A stretch of DNA of 64,000 nt from CAZYMI01 sp964648505 (lineage in GTDB: Bacteria > Pseudomonadota > Alphaproteobacteria > Micavibrionales > Micavibrionaceae). The translations under genes were made by a program, and so were the position numbers. Location: positions 1-64,000 of the forward strand of contig CAZYMI010000004.1 of NCBI GenBank assembly GCA_964648505.1, read 5' to 3'. The notes under the pieces were generated by a model, which worked only from the letters and a program-made list of their open reading frames with translations, did no database searches and was not told the DNA's origin. This document shows positions 8,153-18,534 of the stretch, piece by piece; within the stretch, counting starts at the first letter, position 1, and each line of letters opens with the position of its first letter.

Positions 8153-9115
8153 TTAACGCCACGCCCGGGCACATGACCCCCCGCCAAGCTGCGAATAAAC
8201 CTGATACTGATTCTTATACACAACCAGATCGTCAAAGTAATTTGCTGATGTTTCGCTTAAAACCTGATTTCTTGCAAAAAACGTTCGGTTTGGTTGTCTC
8301 GAATTTTCAACCTCGGGATCTGTAATCGCACCAGGAACAGGAATAAAATTTGTTGTTCCATTCGCAAGGAAAGACCCCAACCCATTCCGTCCGTGCGAAA
8401 TCAAGGCATACACCGCTGCGCGTATGTTTGTCGTACCAATAGGTGCGCTTACTATTCGCCCCGGCCCATCAGAAGGAGTAGCATATGTGCCTGCAATAGG
8501 GGCAGGATTTGGCGGCACGCGTCTTGGCGTTGGAGGTTCAAGAGCGATAACGGCTGTTCCAAATACTTCTACATCATCTGTTGGTAAAGTCGGAACAGGT
8601 GCGCAGCAAAAAGATGCTTTAATGGGATTAAGATGATAATCTATGCCTGCATTTGTCTCGTACCAATCTGCTGTCCTGCAAGACCAATATACTGACCCGT
8701 TATACTGCGCAAAAGCCTGACTGACGGAAAAACTATAATATCTGCCCCATTCATCGCGGGAATATTTCTCAGGAATTTGAAGGGTACGAAAAGGCACAAG
8801 CCCTGATGTCGTCGCCGGATTACAAACACCACCCGGAAGCCTATCTTCATAACCAAAACCCGTACCAGGAATAGAATTGGTTGGCAAAACATCTGGCGCG
8901 GCAGGGCACGGTAACCTATCATAACGCTGAACATAAGCGGCAATAGAAGAAGAAATAAAATCCATTTCAGCTTTTGTCTCGCGCTCTCTGACCTCGTCTG
9001 TTGAGCCGCCAAAATCACCCGCACCCAAAGCAACAGATACACCAATTAAAGCCAAAAAGGCCACAACCACCAAAAGGGCAGAACCCGTTTGTTTGTTTTT
9101 TATGGCGTGCTGCAT
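8153..9115 (-). CDS. Prepilin-like protein, GspK/PilX-type N-terminus, 320 aa
   Basis: A short basic leader ends at G11, followed by SALLVVVAFLALIG, a class III-signal-like hydrophobic helix without the Glu at position +5, as in GspK/PilX-type minor pilins. The large head domain carries the marks shared by all four proteins of the operon: DRLPCPAAP, DEWG, CRTADWY, then FCC, SHGRNG, YFDDLVV and a cysteine near the C-terminus. It is the last gene of the operon and its start overlaps the previous gene by 16 bases. It is probably a minor pilin or pseudopilin on the cell surface; the assembly machine is not in this window. Confidence 0.8.
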   Translation of the reverse strand: MQHAIKNKQTGSALLVVVAFLALIGVSVALGAGDFGGSTDEVRERETKAEMDFISSSIAAYVQRYDRLPCPAAPDVLPTNSIPGTGFGYEDRLPGGVCNPATTSGLVPFRTLQIPEKYSRDEWGRYYSFSVSQAFAQYNGSVYWSCRTADWYETNAGIDYHLNPIKASFCCAPVPTLPTDDVEVFGTAVIALEPPTPRRVPPNPAPIAGTYATPSDGPGRIVSAPIGTTNIRAAVYALISHGRNGLGSFLANGTTNFIPVPGAITDPEVENSRQPNRTFFARNQVLSETSANYFDDLVVYKNQYQVYSQLGGGSCARAWR

Positions 9116-10158
9116 GACGATTTCCCGTTAAAAGCCATAAGACCATCTTGTGTTAACCAGATCACACGATCATCAAAAAAGTTTGCTGCGCCAGCCGTCA
9201 AATTTAAAGCCTGCTCGCGATAAGTAAAATCTGCATTATAGTTTTCAGTTTCTAAAGTACCTGCAGGCAGCGCACCAAAACGACCATTTGTATTGTTAAC
9301 CACATAAGAACCTTCGCCATTGGGGCCATGCGATATAAGCGCAAAAGCAGGGATAAGGTTTGCACCACGATCAGGGGCTGCATCAATATCAGGAAGATCA
9401 AAAGCAACCTCTAGGCCAGGCGAAATGAGGCGCGAGTAAAGATCATGCACATTACTATAGGTCGGCGATGAGGAATCCACATAAAGTGGCACTAACCTTT
9501 GATCTGTTCCTGTTCCTGCATCACGCGCAACAATATTAAGCACTGCCGTGCCAGGCGCAATTGAATTAAGACCACAAAAACGAGCTTTAGGGGCATTAAC
9601 ATTATCACCTTGGAAAACCCAGCTCGCCGTTCGCACACTTGAATGCACCGTACCTGAATCAAAAGGCAAAGCGGTCTGATCGTTATTCGCTGTTAGAATT
9701 GGACTGACCGCATAAGTAAAAGGCCTGCCCCATCCATCAATCGATGCCTCGTAGGGAAGATCTAATGTAATAAAAGGAACAACACCTTCATGTTGCCCCG
9801 CGCCATTGCATGTGCCAATAGGCTTTGCTGTTGTATTTGCCAGTGTTTGAGTATAGGTAACCCCCCTTTCCCATCCATAGACGGCCTGCGCACCCGTTGG
9901 GTTTTCAGGCGATGCCGGATCAGACGGGCAAGGTATGCGAGAATTACTTTCAGCATAGGTTGAAAGCGCGCTGACGACCCTGTTCATATTCTGCTCGGTT
10001 ACATGAATGCGTTTTTGTGCGCTCGCCATATTGTAGGCAGTTAAACCAAAAGCCGTAAATAAGCCAATAATAATCAAGGCTATGGATAGCTCTAAGAGAG
10101 TCACACCCAGTTGCTTGTTCACTTTAGGGTACTGCACAGCTTTCACCTTGGCTTGCAA
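9100..10158 (-). CDS. Prepilin-like protein, 352 aa
   Basis: The leader ends at G18 and is followed by VTLLELSIALIIIG, a standard type IV prepilin cleavage/methylation site with Glu at +5. The head repeats the family pattern: SRIPCPSDP, DGWGRPFTYAV, a degenerate TASW in place of CRTxDWY, SHGPNGEGSY, FFDDRVIW and a terminal SSCSTP. It is much longer than a major pilin (about 150 aa). Its start overlaps the end of the previous gene by 35 bases, so translation is probably coupled. The likely role is as a minor pilin of a type IV pilus or type II-like system. Confidence 0.83.
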   Translation of the reverse strand: MQAKVKAVQYPKVNKQLGVTLLELSIALIIIGLFTAFGLTAYNMASAQKRIHVTEQNMNRVVSALSTYAESNSRIPCPSDPASPENPTGAQAVYGWERGVTYTQTLANTTAKPIGTCNGAGQHEGVVPFITLDLPYEASIDGWGRPFTYAVSPILTANNDQTALPFDSGTVHSSVRTASWVFQGDNVNAPKARFCGLNSIAPGTAVLNIVARDAGTGTDQRLVPLYVDSSSPTYSNVHDLYSRLISPGLEVAFDLPDIDAAPDRGANLIPAFALISHGPNGEGSYVVNNTNGRFGALPAGTLETENYNADFTYREQALNLTAGAANFFDDRVIWLTQDGLMAFNGKSSCSTP

Positions 10159-11173
10159 AAATCATATCTTGTGTCTGCCACGATACCACATCATCGAAAG
10201 CAAGTGCATCCTGCCGATCACGTCTTTGCCTGAAACTGTTAAATAAAATGTCGTTATCGTTATTCTCACTTTCCAGCGTTGTAACGCCCGGAAGCGCCGG
10301 GACAGGATTACCCGTACCTAAATCATACGCATATAAACCATTGCGCCCATGTGAAATTATAACGTAAGCGATCCCTGTCGCCTGATCCGTGATCGGCGGT
10401 ACAAAATTAGCCTTACGTGTTGATGGATAAGGGGTGTCTATTAAGGCAACATCAGTACATTCAGCTGGCGCAAGGCCGAAAGCCGAACAATAAGCACCCC
10501 CACTATTACCGGTAAAACGAGGTGGCGTTGCAAGTGCACCAATCTGGCCTTCAATTAAAATGCCAACGTCCGAATTTCGCAAAACAAGTGCACCTAAAGG
10601 GTCTGCTACAACAGGAGACAAAGCGCCCCCCAGACTACAGCAAAATCTAGCTTTTAAAGGATTTTTATGAATAAAAGTGGGGCCAACGGATGATGTCATC
10701 TGATACCAGTCAGGCGTTCTGCATCGAGGATGAATAGGAACGCCGGGCGGCGCAGGATTTAAAGTAAATCCTTCCGTCACTGCGTATGTAAAAACATTAC
10801 CATGACCATCATAAATATAATCTTCTGGTAAACCCAATGTTTTAAAAGGAACAATACCCTTTGCGTTAACGCCTGTACACGCAAACCCAATGCCATCACC
10901 ATCTACGCCACTGCCGCGTTCAAAGCCGAAAGGTTCAACCCCTACGGTTGTTCGCAAAGGATCTGCAGCGCAAGGAATGCGGTAGTTTTTAACAGCATAT
11001 GTTCCGATTGCTTCTTCGATCCTTGCAATTTTTTGCGCTGTTTCAGATTCTCTCGCTTGTTCAAAAATAGGTAACGCAAACTGCAAAGACGCAACAAGTA
11101 TAACACCAGCTATTGCAACAACAATTGCGATTTCAACAAGCGTAAAACCTGAGGATGCTTGAACTTTACTCAT
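10124..11173 (-). CDS. Prepilin-like protein, 349 aa
   Basis: The leader MSKVQASSG is followed by FTLVEIAIVVAIAGV, a textbook type IV prepilin site with Glu at +5. The head has YRIPCAADP, VPFKTLGLPEDY, a GHG in place of the usual WG, CRTPDWY, ARFCC, SHGRNG, FDDVVSWQTQD and a terminal ESCAVP. The cysteines in CRTPDWY, FCC and near the end suggest disulfides in the periplasm. It lies 19 bases after the vWA-bearing pilin gene in the same operon. Confidence 0.83.
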   Translation of the reverse strand: MSKVQASSGFTLVEIAIVVAIAGVILVASLQFALPIFEQARESETAQKIARIEEAIGTYAVKNYRIPCAADPLRTTVGVEPFGFERGSGVDGDGIGFACTGVNAKGIVPFKTLGLPEDYIYDGHGNVFTYAVTEGFTLNPAPPGVPIHPRCRTPDWYQMTSSVGPTFIHKNPLKARFCCSLGGALSPVVADPLGALVLRNSDVGILIEGQIGALATPPRFTGNSGGAYCSAFGLAPAECTDVALIDTPYPSTRKANFVPPITDQATGIAYVIISHGRNGLYAYDLGTGNPVPALPGVTTLESENNDNDILFNSFRQRRDRQDALAFDDVVSWQTQDMIFASQGESCAVP

Positions 11174-11192
11174 TAACTTTACTCATTATTCG

Positions 11193-13739
11193 TTAAGGAC
11201 AAATTGATCTTTGCACACCGCCTCCGCCACATTCATCCCCAAACGGTTCTACATACTGAATGCAAGTCGGACTATCCGTACCAACGGGTCCATTACCTGT
11301 TGAATTATATCCTTCACAGTAATATCTCTCAATACATCTTGAAACTGAGCAGGTGTAGCTTGATGCTGCTGTACCAGAAGAACAATAATCATTTCCGTTC
11401 AAATAAGGCTTAGGTCCGCAAACCCCATTAACAGCACCACCTACAGGCGGAGGCGTAACAGGAGCTACCGCTGGCGGGTTAATGACAGGGTTAGCGCATT
11501 CATTTCCAATAATTGTCCGTACAGCAGAAATAATATTCGAAGCAACTGTTGTAGCATTTGCTGTTGCAATATTATAAAATGATCCGTTTGTTGCTGTTGT
11601 AATGTCGGTTGCTTGGGCTGCGTAATCCATACCCTGACCGTTAGCGCCAACATTTAAAACAATCACTTTAATATTGGCAGAATTTAATGCGGTAATAACG
11701 CCCGCCCTTGTCACAGTTTCTGTGTGTGACGGCGCATCACCAAGCCACACAATCACTTTACCTGTGTTTGGACGCCATGCAAAAGAAGTTGCCGCTCTGT
11801 TCAAAGCATGGAAATTTGCTTCATCCCAGTCACAACCACCTTGAGCAACCCAGGCATTAATACCTGATGCTGCTGTCGCGGCGGTTGTTGTGACACCTGT
11901 ATGCACTTGAAACGGTGGTGTTGAATCGCCACATCTTTCAAAAGGATCAGGGCCGTAAGATGTGACTGCGAAACCAACATCGCCACTTGGAATTGACGCA
12001 GTAAGCTGCGTTAAAATACTATTTGCAGTCTGCTTCACTTTAGTAATATGAGGAATCATGGATCCTGTGTTATCTGCCATGAACATCACATCAACTTTAG
12101 AACAGAAAGGTTGTTCGAGTGGCGGGTTCGGTGCCGTCGTACAGGTGTTTGATGTGACTGTCCATGCGCCAAATGCTGGCCCTGGACCAGGTGTACATGA
12201 AGATACGCGTTCTTCGTCAATCTGACCAACCTGGCCGGGTGGGCACGCTGTTGTGCGTGTTTGTGTTGCATCTGGTATACAGCCTGTTGGCACACATGAA
12301 TTAGAATGTGTTGTCCAACCGCTCCAGCTAGGCCCGGGGCAAGTTGATGTTCGTATTTCTTGAATACTACCGGTTTCTCCAGGCGGGCACGAAGCAGTCC
12401 GATATTCATCGGGCAATGGCGTGCAAGACGGTATAGGCGCACATGTATTTGTATTAGGGCCCCATGGTCCCCACACACCCGAAGGGCATGTTAAATTTCT
12501 AATTTCAGTAATAGTACCTGTTTCGGATGGCAAGCAAGATCTGTATCTGATTTCGCTGCGCGGCGTACATATACCAGTAAATCCTACAGCAACTGTGCTT
12601 ACAGGTTCACACGACGCATCGCCTACTCGGGCATATAATTCATCATTACGCACATAACTTACAACATCATCATTGGTTGCAAATCTTTTCCCAAGGGAGT
12701 CAAAAAAGCTACCGCCCCCCCGAACTGATAATTTAGGATTATAAACTGCGCCCGTCACAAGCTCAGGATTGTTGGCAACCTGCTGTTCTAAACCGGAACT
12801 TGTTGCGCCAGAATTTGCATCTTGAAAACGGTTACCAACACCCACGGGGCTACCGCGCATAAATGAAAATATTCCGTTTGATCCATGGCTCACCAAAGTA
12901 ACTGCTGTGCTTGAAATACGACCCGATGGGTAATCCGGCAGACCCCCACCAACACGTGGCGCATCCATCTGGCCGCCCGGCTGCGTTGGCCCTACTGCCA
13001 GATCATCATCGCGCCAGCGGCCTGTTGATAAGACTGATTCATTGGCTGCACTATTCTGGCCCGCAGCAACAACGGACGAATTCTTCCAGTTTGCTGGAAG
13101 AGCGTTAACGCCAACATAGTTTAAATAAGATGTTTTTGGCGTCGCGTTACAACAATACATAGCCTTGGCTTTATTAGAATGAATAAATAAGCCAGTAGAA
13201 TCTTGTGAATACCAATCTAGCGTACGACAGGCATTGTGAATTTCAGGATCGCCAGGAACAACTGCATTCTGCGCAATTTGTAATGCCGTGTTAATCGTCA
13301 GGTTTGGTGCAGGGCGATACGTAATATAATGCCCCCAAGCGTCTTTGGCTGCTTCTTCAGGAAGATTAAGGTCACGATAAGGCACAATACCTTCAACGGC
13401 TCTGTAAACTTGCTGTTCGGTTGGTGTTGCGCCAGCCAGCGCAAGGCAATTTCCGCCATTACGTTCGCGCCCCATTGTAGAGGCATTGTTACCACTTGGG
13501 TCAGCCGCACAAGGTAAACGGTTGTTTTTTTGTACATAAATTGACAGCGCATCTAGCACAACATCCATGCGCTTTTGTGTTAACTCAACATTCTTTGATT
13601 GTGTATAGGTGGCAAAACTTAGGATAATGCCGGTAAGAAAAATAGAAACAACGACTAGAACAACTGCAATTTCTACAAGCGTGAAACCTGCCTGACCCTT
13701 TGCATTTTTCTGTCTATTTTTGTTTTCTGTCTCTTTCAT
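11193..13739 (-). CDS. Prepilin-like adhesin with Cys repeats and a vWA domain, 848 aa
   Basis: Architecture in order: a leader ending G18; prepilin helix FTLVEIAVVLVVV (19-45); a pilin-family head to about 375 with NNRLPCAADP, DAWG, CRTLDWY, YCC, SHGSNG and NDDVVSY; three Cys-rich repeats of about 50 residues (about 390-533) with the recurring patterns CPPGxxGxIxE and a following C; a von Willebrand A domain (about 547-735) with MIDAS-type DNTGS (D556, T558, S560) and a later GDAPS; a Pro linker; and a Cys-rich C-terminus. Metal-dependent ligand binding by vWA, as in PilY1-type or integrin-like adhesins, suggests a pilus-tip adhesin. It is the first gene of the four-gene operon. Confidence 0.85.
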   Translation of the reverse strand: MKETENKNRQKNAKGQAGFTLVEIAVVLVVVSIFLTGIILSFATYTQSKNVELTQKRMDVVLDALSIYVQKNNRLPCAADPSGNNASTMGRERNGGNCLALAGATPTEQQVYRAVEGIVPYRDLNLPEEAAKDAWGHYITYRPAPNLTINTALQIAQNAVVPGDPEIHNACRTLDWYSQDSTGLFIHSNKAKAMYCCNATPKTSYLNYVGVNALPANWKNSSVVAAGQNSAANESVLSTGRWRDDDLAVGPTQPGGQMDAPRVGGGLPDYPSGRISSTAVTLVSHGSNGIFSFMRGSPVGVGNRFQDANSGATSSGLEQQVANNPELVTGAVYNPKLSVRGGGSFFDSLGKRFATNDDVVSYVRNDELYARVGDASCEPVSTVAVGFTGICTPRSEIRYRSCLPSETGTITEIRNLTCPSGVWGPWGPNTNTCAPIPSCTPLPDEYRTASCPPGETGSIQEIRTSTCPGPSWSGWTTHSNSCVPTGCIPDATQTRTTACPPGQVGQIDEERVSSCTPGPGPAFGAWTVTSNTCTTAPNPPLEQPFCSKVDVMFMADNTGSMIPHITKVKQTANSILTQLTASIPSGDVGFAVTSYGPDPFERCGDSTPPFQVHTGVTTTAATAASGINAWVAQGGCDWDEANFHALNRAATSFAWRPNTGKVIVWLGDAPSHTETVTRAGVITALNSANIKVIVLNVGANGQGMDYAAQATDITTATNGSFYNIATANATTVASNIISAVRTIIGNECANPVINPPAVAPVTPPPVGGAVNGVCGPKPYLNGNDYCSSGTAASSYTCSVSRCIERYYCEGYNSTGNGPVGTDSPTCIQYVEPFGDECGGGGVQRSICP

Positions 13740-13848
13740 AATTCACACATCCCGCGCCACTGTAATCTTGACCTTTTTCAGGCCAGCATAGCTAATTGTA
13801 GCCCTCATACAGTTAAGAATTGATAAAATTTTAGAGAATTTATGGAAT

Positions 13849-15921
13849 TTACTGCTTTGAGGCCTTAAGCCGCACCATTCTGGGGGTGGTGACAGAACCT
13901 GTCAGGCCCAAATCCAAAGCTTCAAGGGCTTTAATTTCATCTCTCAGGCGGGCTGCACGCTCAAATTCCAGATCAGACGCGGCTGCTTTCATTTGTGCTT
14001 CTAATGCCTTGATTCGCTTCATAATAGCCTCAGGCGAGGATAAATCCGCCCCATCTGCCTGATGCTCAAGCCTTGCGACATTCACCCGGTCAGCTCGTTC
14101 GAAAACACTATTTAGAATATCTGATATTTCCTTGCGCACCGATTCAGGTGTGATGCCATGTGCCGTATTATATTCAATTTGTTTATGACGACGCCTTGTC
14201 GTTTCATCAAGGGCGGCTTGCATACTTTTTGTCATGACATCTGCGTATAAAATTGCTTTGCCATCAATGTTACGGGCGGCCCGCCCAATTGTCTGGATCA
14301 AGGACGTGCGCGACCTTAAATACCCTTCCTTGTCTGCATCTAAAATAGCCACAAGCATGCATTCAGGTATATCTAGCCCTTCGCGCAATAAGTTGATGCC
14401 TACAAGCACATCAAAAACGCCCAATCTCAGATCGCGTATAATTTCAATGCGTTCAAGCGTTTCAACATCAGAATGCACATAGCGCACTTTTACGCCATTT
14501 TCATTTAAATATTCAGTTAACGCTTCGGCCATTTTCTTTGTAAGCGTTGTCACAAGGGCCCTGCCGCCTGCTGCAATCACCTTGCGGCATTCTTCCATCA
14601 AATCATCAATCTGGTGTTCTGTCGGGCGAATTTCAACGGGCGGGTCGATCAGCCCTGTCGGACGCACAATCTGTTCAGCAAAAACACCCTTTGTTTGTTC
14701 TAGCTCCCATTCTCCGGGTGTCGCAGAAACAAATATAGTTTGCGGCCTTAGCGCATTCCATTCATCAAATTTTAAGGGTCGGTTATCCTTACAACTTGGC
14801 AGTCTGAACCCATAATCAGATAATGTTGTCTTGCGCGATCTGTCACCTGCATACATGCCATTAAGCTGCGGGATCATCGCATGACTTTCATCAAGAATCA
14901 TCATGGCGTCTTTGGGCAGATACTCAATTAAAGTGGGGGGTGGCTCGCCCGATTTTCGTCCGGTCAAATACCTTGAATAGTTTTCAATACCCGCGCAAAC
15001 CCCCGTTGCTGATAACATCTCCAGATCAAAGGTTGTACGCTGTTCCAACCGCTGATATTCGAGCAGCCGGTTTTCGGCCTTTAATTGCGCCAACCTTTCT
15101 TTCAGGTCTGATTTTATTTGTGTAATTGCCTGCTGCATTGTAGGGCCCGGAGTCACATAGTGGGAGTTGGCAAAAATCCTGACCCCATCCAGCTTGGCAA
15201 ATTTTTCGCCCGTTAAAGGATCGAATTCAGTTACCGTTTCAATCTCATCCCCAAAAAAAGAAAAGCGCCAAGCGCGGTCTTCAAAGTGGGCTGGGAACAG
15301 CTCAACAATATCGCCACGCACTCGGAACGTGCCGCGCTCAAATGAAATATCGTTACGTTTATACTGCAACCCAATCAGGCGGGAAATCAGGTCCTGCCGG
15401 TTGAGCATCATGCCTGTTACAATATTAAAGGTCATGGCCTGATAATCTTCTTTCGATCCAATGCCATAGATGCACGAAACAGAAGCGACGATAATAACAT
15501 CCTTACGTTCAAAAAGCGCGCGCGTTGCCGCATGCCGCATACGGTCAATCTGTTCGTTGATGGTAGATTCCTTTTCGATGAACAAATCTGTTCGTGGCAC
15601 GTAGGCTTCAGGTTGATAATAATCGTAATAAGATACAAAATATTCAACAGCATTTTCAGGAAAAAAGCTTTTCATTTCCCCATACAGCTGGGCTGCTAAA
15701 GTTTTATTAGGTGCTATGATTAATGTGGGGCGCTGCAATGTTTCAATCACATGCGCTACCGTAAATGTTTTGCCCGACCCCGTAACGCCCAGCAAAACTT
15801 GATCCCGCGTACCAGCCCTAACGCTTTCCACAAGGGCTTTGATCGCCTCAGGCTGATCGCCTGCAGGTTTGTAGTCCGATACAATCTTAAAGGGCTTGGA
15901 TTGATCCAAAGTCTGTTCCAT
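13849..15921 (-). CDS. uvrB: Excinuclease ABC subunit B
   Basis: UvrB is the damage-verifying helicase-like subunit of nucleotide excision repair, acting with UvrA and UvrC. Length 690 aa is normal. Walker A GVTGSGKT is at residues 45-52, the beta-hairpin segment [12 protein letters not shown] near 98-110, the DEAD-like DESH box and helicase motif VI with QTIGRAARN are present, and the UVR domain that binds UvrC lies at the C-terminus (about 640-675). It is divergent from the nitroreductase gene; no LexA box was recognised by eye in the 33-base gap. Confidence 0.98.
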   Translation of the reverse strand: MEQTLDQSKPFKIVSDYKPAGDQPEAIKALVESVRAGTRDQVLLGVTGSGKTFTVAHVIETLQRPTLIIAPNKTLAAQLYGEMKSFFPENAVEYFVSYYDYYQPEAYVPRTDLFIEKESTINEQIDRMRHAATRALFERKDVIIVASVSCIYGIGSKEDYQAMTFNIVTGMMLNRQDLISRLIGLQYKRNDISFERGTFRVRGDIVELFPAHFEDRAWRFSFFGDEIETVTEFDPLTGEKFAKLDGVRIFANSHYVTPGPTMQQAITQIKSDLKERLAQLKAENRLLEYQRLEQRTTFDLEMLSATGVCAGIENYSRYLTGRKSGEPPPTLIEYLPKDAMMILDESHAMIPQLNGMYAGDRSRKTTLSDYGFRLPSCKDNRPLKFDEWNALRPQTIFVSATPGEWELEQTKGVFAEQIVRPTGLIDPPVEIRPTEHQIDDLMEECRKVIAAGGRALVTTLTKKMAEALTEYLNENGVKVRYVHSDVETLERIEIIRDLRLGVFDVLVGINLLREGLDIPECMLVAILDADKEGYLRSRTSLIQTIGRAARNIDGKAILYADVMTKSMQAALDETTRRRHKQIEYNTAHGITPESVRKEISDILNSVFERADRVNVARLEHQADGADLSSPEAIMKRIKALEAQMKAAASDLEFERAARLRDEIKALEALDLGLTGSVTTPRMVRLKASKQ

Positions 15922-15954
15922 GATGCATCATAACATAGCGTTTAAAGGTGTAAA

Positions 15955-16596
15955 ATGAACCCCCTTATTGATCCTGATTTTCTGCGTATTCGCCGATCGG
16001 CCTCAATCAAATCCCTATCAAACCCCGGGCCCACACAAGAACAGTTAAACGATATTTTAACCATCGCAACGCGTGTGCCAGATCATGGCAAACTGCATCC
16101 ATGGTATCTCGTTCTTTTTCAAGGTGATTCCCGTACTAAGTTTGGTCATATTTTATCAGCACGCTGGGCGCAAACCCACACAGACGCCACACAAGAACAA
16201 CTTACTTTCGAAGCGCAACGTTTTTTGCGTGCCCCTTTGGTTGTTGCTGTTATCAGCCGAATTCGAGAAGCAAAAATACCAAAATGGGAACAGCTATTAT
16301 CAGCAGGTGCGCTATGCTATAATCTTTGCCTTGCTGCAAATTCATATGGCTTTGGTGCAAACTGGATCACAGAATGGTATGCCTATGACGAAGATATCAG
16401 GCGTGCATTAAGCTGCGAAGACAAGCGCGATCATATCGCAGGCTTTATTTATATCGGCACAGAAATCAGTAAACAGGCAGATCGGGAAAGGCCTGATCTT
16501 GATAAAATATCATCCCACTGGCCTGACCCTGCCCAAAAAGGCGATGAATATAATAAGTCAGGGTTTGGACTGCCCAATTCAGATTTTAATTATTGA
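15955..16596 (+). CDS. Nitroreductase family FMN enzyme (YdjA-like)
   Basis: This 213-aa protein has the nitroreductase fold signature: IRRSASIKSL near the start for FMN phosphate binding, ATRVPDHGKLHPW, GALCYNLCLAA and GFGANWIT. The YdjA subgroup is short and works as an FMN-dependent dimer; the physiological substrate is generally unknown. AAAGGTG precedes the ATG. It is followed 32 bases later by an unknown gene on the same strand. Confidence 0.88.
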   Translation: MNPLIDPDFLRIRRSASIKSLSNPGPTQEQLNDILTIATRVPDHGKLHPWYLVLFQGDSRTKFGHILSARWAQTHTDATQEQLTFEAQRFLRAPLVVAVISRIREAKIPKWEQLLSAGALCYNLCLAANSYGFGANWITEWYAYDEDIRRALSCEDKRDHIAGFIYIGTEISKQADRERPDLDKISSHWPDPAQKGDEYNKSGFGLPNSDFNY

Positions 16597-16628
16597 CATA
16601 AGTATTTTGTATTTATTATAGTCTGCCC

Positions 16629-16985
16629 ATGAGTTACTGGGACGAACTGCCTGAAGGCACAACAATTTACACCCTCACTGAAACAGGCTTTGTAAACGCC
16701 TGCAAAAAAGCGCGGGGCTTTCCTTTGTCGTGTTCGCTAGCTTTCAATACACGCACTGATGAAGTTTTTGCTTTTACCCAAAAGAAACAGGCAAAATTAA
16801 AAAAATGCTGGCAGGACGAAGAACCCCTGATTGCCGATAAAACCGGCTATGACATTGTGGATCTTGGTAGTGCATCAAGACCCCTTATTTCAGGCCAGTC
16901 GCCTAACATGATAACCCGCATACAAAAAGCACTTGAAAGACAGCGTTATCAGCAAGCAACGGTTATTGCCTGCACATTTCACTGA
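16629..16985 (+). CDS. Unknown 118-aa protein
   Basis: Not recognised. A soluble protein without a signal peptide or membrane helix; it has four cysteines (in VNACKK, LSCSL, KKCWQD and IACTF). It follows the nitroreductase gene and its last 7 bases overlap the end of lysS on the other strand. No ribosome-binding site is obvious. Coding is supported by length, by the fit between neighbours and by absence of a competing frame, but the function is open. Confidence 0.6.
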   Translation: MSYWDELPEGTTIYTLTETGFVNACKKARGFPLSCSLAFNTRTDEVFAFTQKKQAKLKKCWQDEEPLIADKTGYDIVDLGSASRPLISGQSPNMITRIQKALERQRYQQATVIACTFH

Positions 16986-18487
16986 TCTTTAAGCGGCCTT
17001 AAGGTTGGAAACGCAATCACTTCGCGAATTGTGTGGCTATCGGTGAGCAACATGACAAGCCTGTCAATGCCTATACCCCAGCCCCCCGTTGGCGGCATGC
17101 CAAATTCAAGGGCTGTAATGTAATCCTCATCAAGCATCTGCGCTTCTTCATCGCCAGCAGCGCGTGCTGATACTTGGGCCATAAAACGCTCACGCTGCAC
17201 ATCGGGGTCATTCAGTTCCGAAAAAGCATTAGCAATTTCCCAACCATTCACAAATGTTTCAAATCGTTCAACCAAGCGTGGATTATGACGGTGTATTTTA
17301 GCTAATGGTGAAATTTCAAAAGGATGATCGGTTACATGGGTGGGCTGTATAAGATGCGCTTCTACTTTTTCTGCGAATACTGCTTCCACCACTTGGCCCC
17401 AGTTTGAGGATTCGTTTATATGAACACCCAGTGTTTTGGCCTGCGCCCGCGCACTCTGTGCATCTTCAATTGAAAGAAAATCAACGCCTGTGTGTTCTTT
17501 TACCAGATCAACCATCGATTTACGCTGCCAGGGGTCAGAAAAATCAATCTCCTGATCTCCAAACATAACGCGCAAGCCCCCATGCACTTCACGCACAGCT
17601 GCTTGAACCAGATCCTCGATCAGGTCCATGATATCGTTATAATCCATATAAGCGTGATAACCTTCAGCGGCTGTAAATTCAGGATTATGCTTGATCGACA
17701 ACCCCTCATTGCGGAAGTTTCGACCTATTTCATAAACCGAATCTGCAAGCCCACCAACGATCAAACGTTTTAAATATAATTCAGGTGCCACGCGCAAAAA
17801 GAAATCCGTATCCAATGCATTGTGATGTGTAACAAAAGGTTTGGCTGTGGCACCCCCCATAATTGAATGAAGCATAGGCGTTTCAACTTCTAAAGCACCC
17901 ATTGAATCAAGCTTACGGCGCATGGATGAAATAATTTTTGATCGTGTGCGCAAAACAGCGCGCGATTTTTCATTCACGATTAAATCCAGATAACGCTGAC
18001 GATAACGCTGCTCAATATCCGCCAGACCATGATATTTTTCTGGCATCACTTCAAGTGATTTTGCTAGCATTGTAACCTGCGAGGCGCGGACCGATAACTC
18101 ACCCCGCGGGGTGCGTCGTATTGTACCTTCACCCCCTATAATATCGCCAAGATCAATGTAATCTAGTTTTTTAAGCTCTTCAGGTGCCATTGTTTCTTTG
18201 TGGCAAAACACCTGAATTTTATCTGTTGCGTCCATCAAATCTATAAAAAGCCCATTATTGCGTATCGCCATCACACGGCCTGCAACGCGCACTTTATCTT
18301 GTGTTTCAGATCCATTTTCAAGCTGGGCATATTTGGCCTGAAGTTCCCCAGCGCAGTGCGTGCGCGGATAGTTATGGGGAAAAGGATCGATCCCGGCATC
18401 GCGCAGGGCTTTTAATTTTGCCCGCTTCGCTTCAAAAGGGTTTCCTGAAACTGTGGACTCTGTTGCTTTTGCTGCTTTTTCGCTCAT
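16979..18487 (-). CDS. lysS: Lysine--tRNA ligase, class II
   Basis: This is a class II lysyl-tRNA synthetase of 502 aa. An N-terminal OB-fold anticodon-binding domain (about residues 60-150, with [14 protein letters not shown]) is followed by the catalytic core. Motif 2 shows as [20 protein letters not shown] and motif 3 as [13 protein letters not shown]. It attaches lysine to tRNA-Lys. Many alphaproteobacteria use the unrelated class I enzyme instead, so the class II type is a useful lineage marker. Its start faces the pilin-like gene at 18535. Confidence 0.96.
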   Translation of the reverse strand: MSEKAAKATESTVSGNPFEAKRAKLKALRDAGIDPFPHNYPRTHCAGELQAKYAQLENGSETQDKVRVAGRVMAIRNNGLFIDLMDATDKIQVFCHKETMAPEELKKLDYIDLGDIIGGEGTIRRTPRGELSVRASQVTMLAKSLEVMPEKYHGLADIEQRYRQRYLDLIVNEKSRAVLRTRSKIISSMRRKLDSMGALEVETPMLHSIMGGATAKPFVTHHNALDTDFFLRVAPELYLKRLIVGGLADSVYEIGRNFRNEGLSIKHNPEFTAAEGYHAYMDYNDIMDLIEDLVQAAVREVHGGLRVMFGDQEIDFSDPWQRKSMVDLVKEHTGVDFLSIEDAQSARAQAKTLGVHINESSNWGQVVEAVFAEKVEAHLIQPTHVTDHPFEISPLAKIHRHNPRLVERFETFVNGWEIANAFSELNDPDVQRERFMAQVSARAAGDEEAQMLDEDYITALEFGMPPTGGWGIGIDRLVMLLTDSHTIREVIAFPTLRPLKDQ

Positions 18488-18534
18488 GGACCATTCACTT
18501 TGTTATGCTAGAATAAGGAAATTGCAGGATTTTG

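Noticed and set aside
12086..12478. 130-codon minus-strand frame rich in His and Gln
   Set aside because: It is an alternative frame inside the vWA pilin gene, with biased composition caused by that gene's Cys/Pro repeats.
11193..13739. TadG/TadE-type assignment because of the vWA domain
   Set aside because: TadG has a different N-terminal helix and no FTLVE prepilin site or CRTxDWY head; a pilin-vWA fusion fits better.
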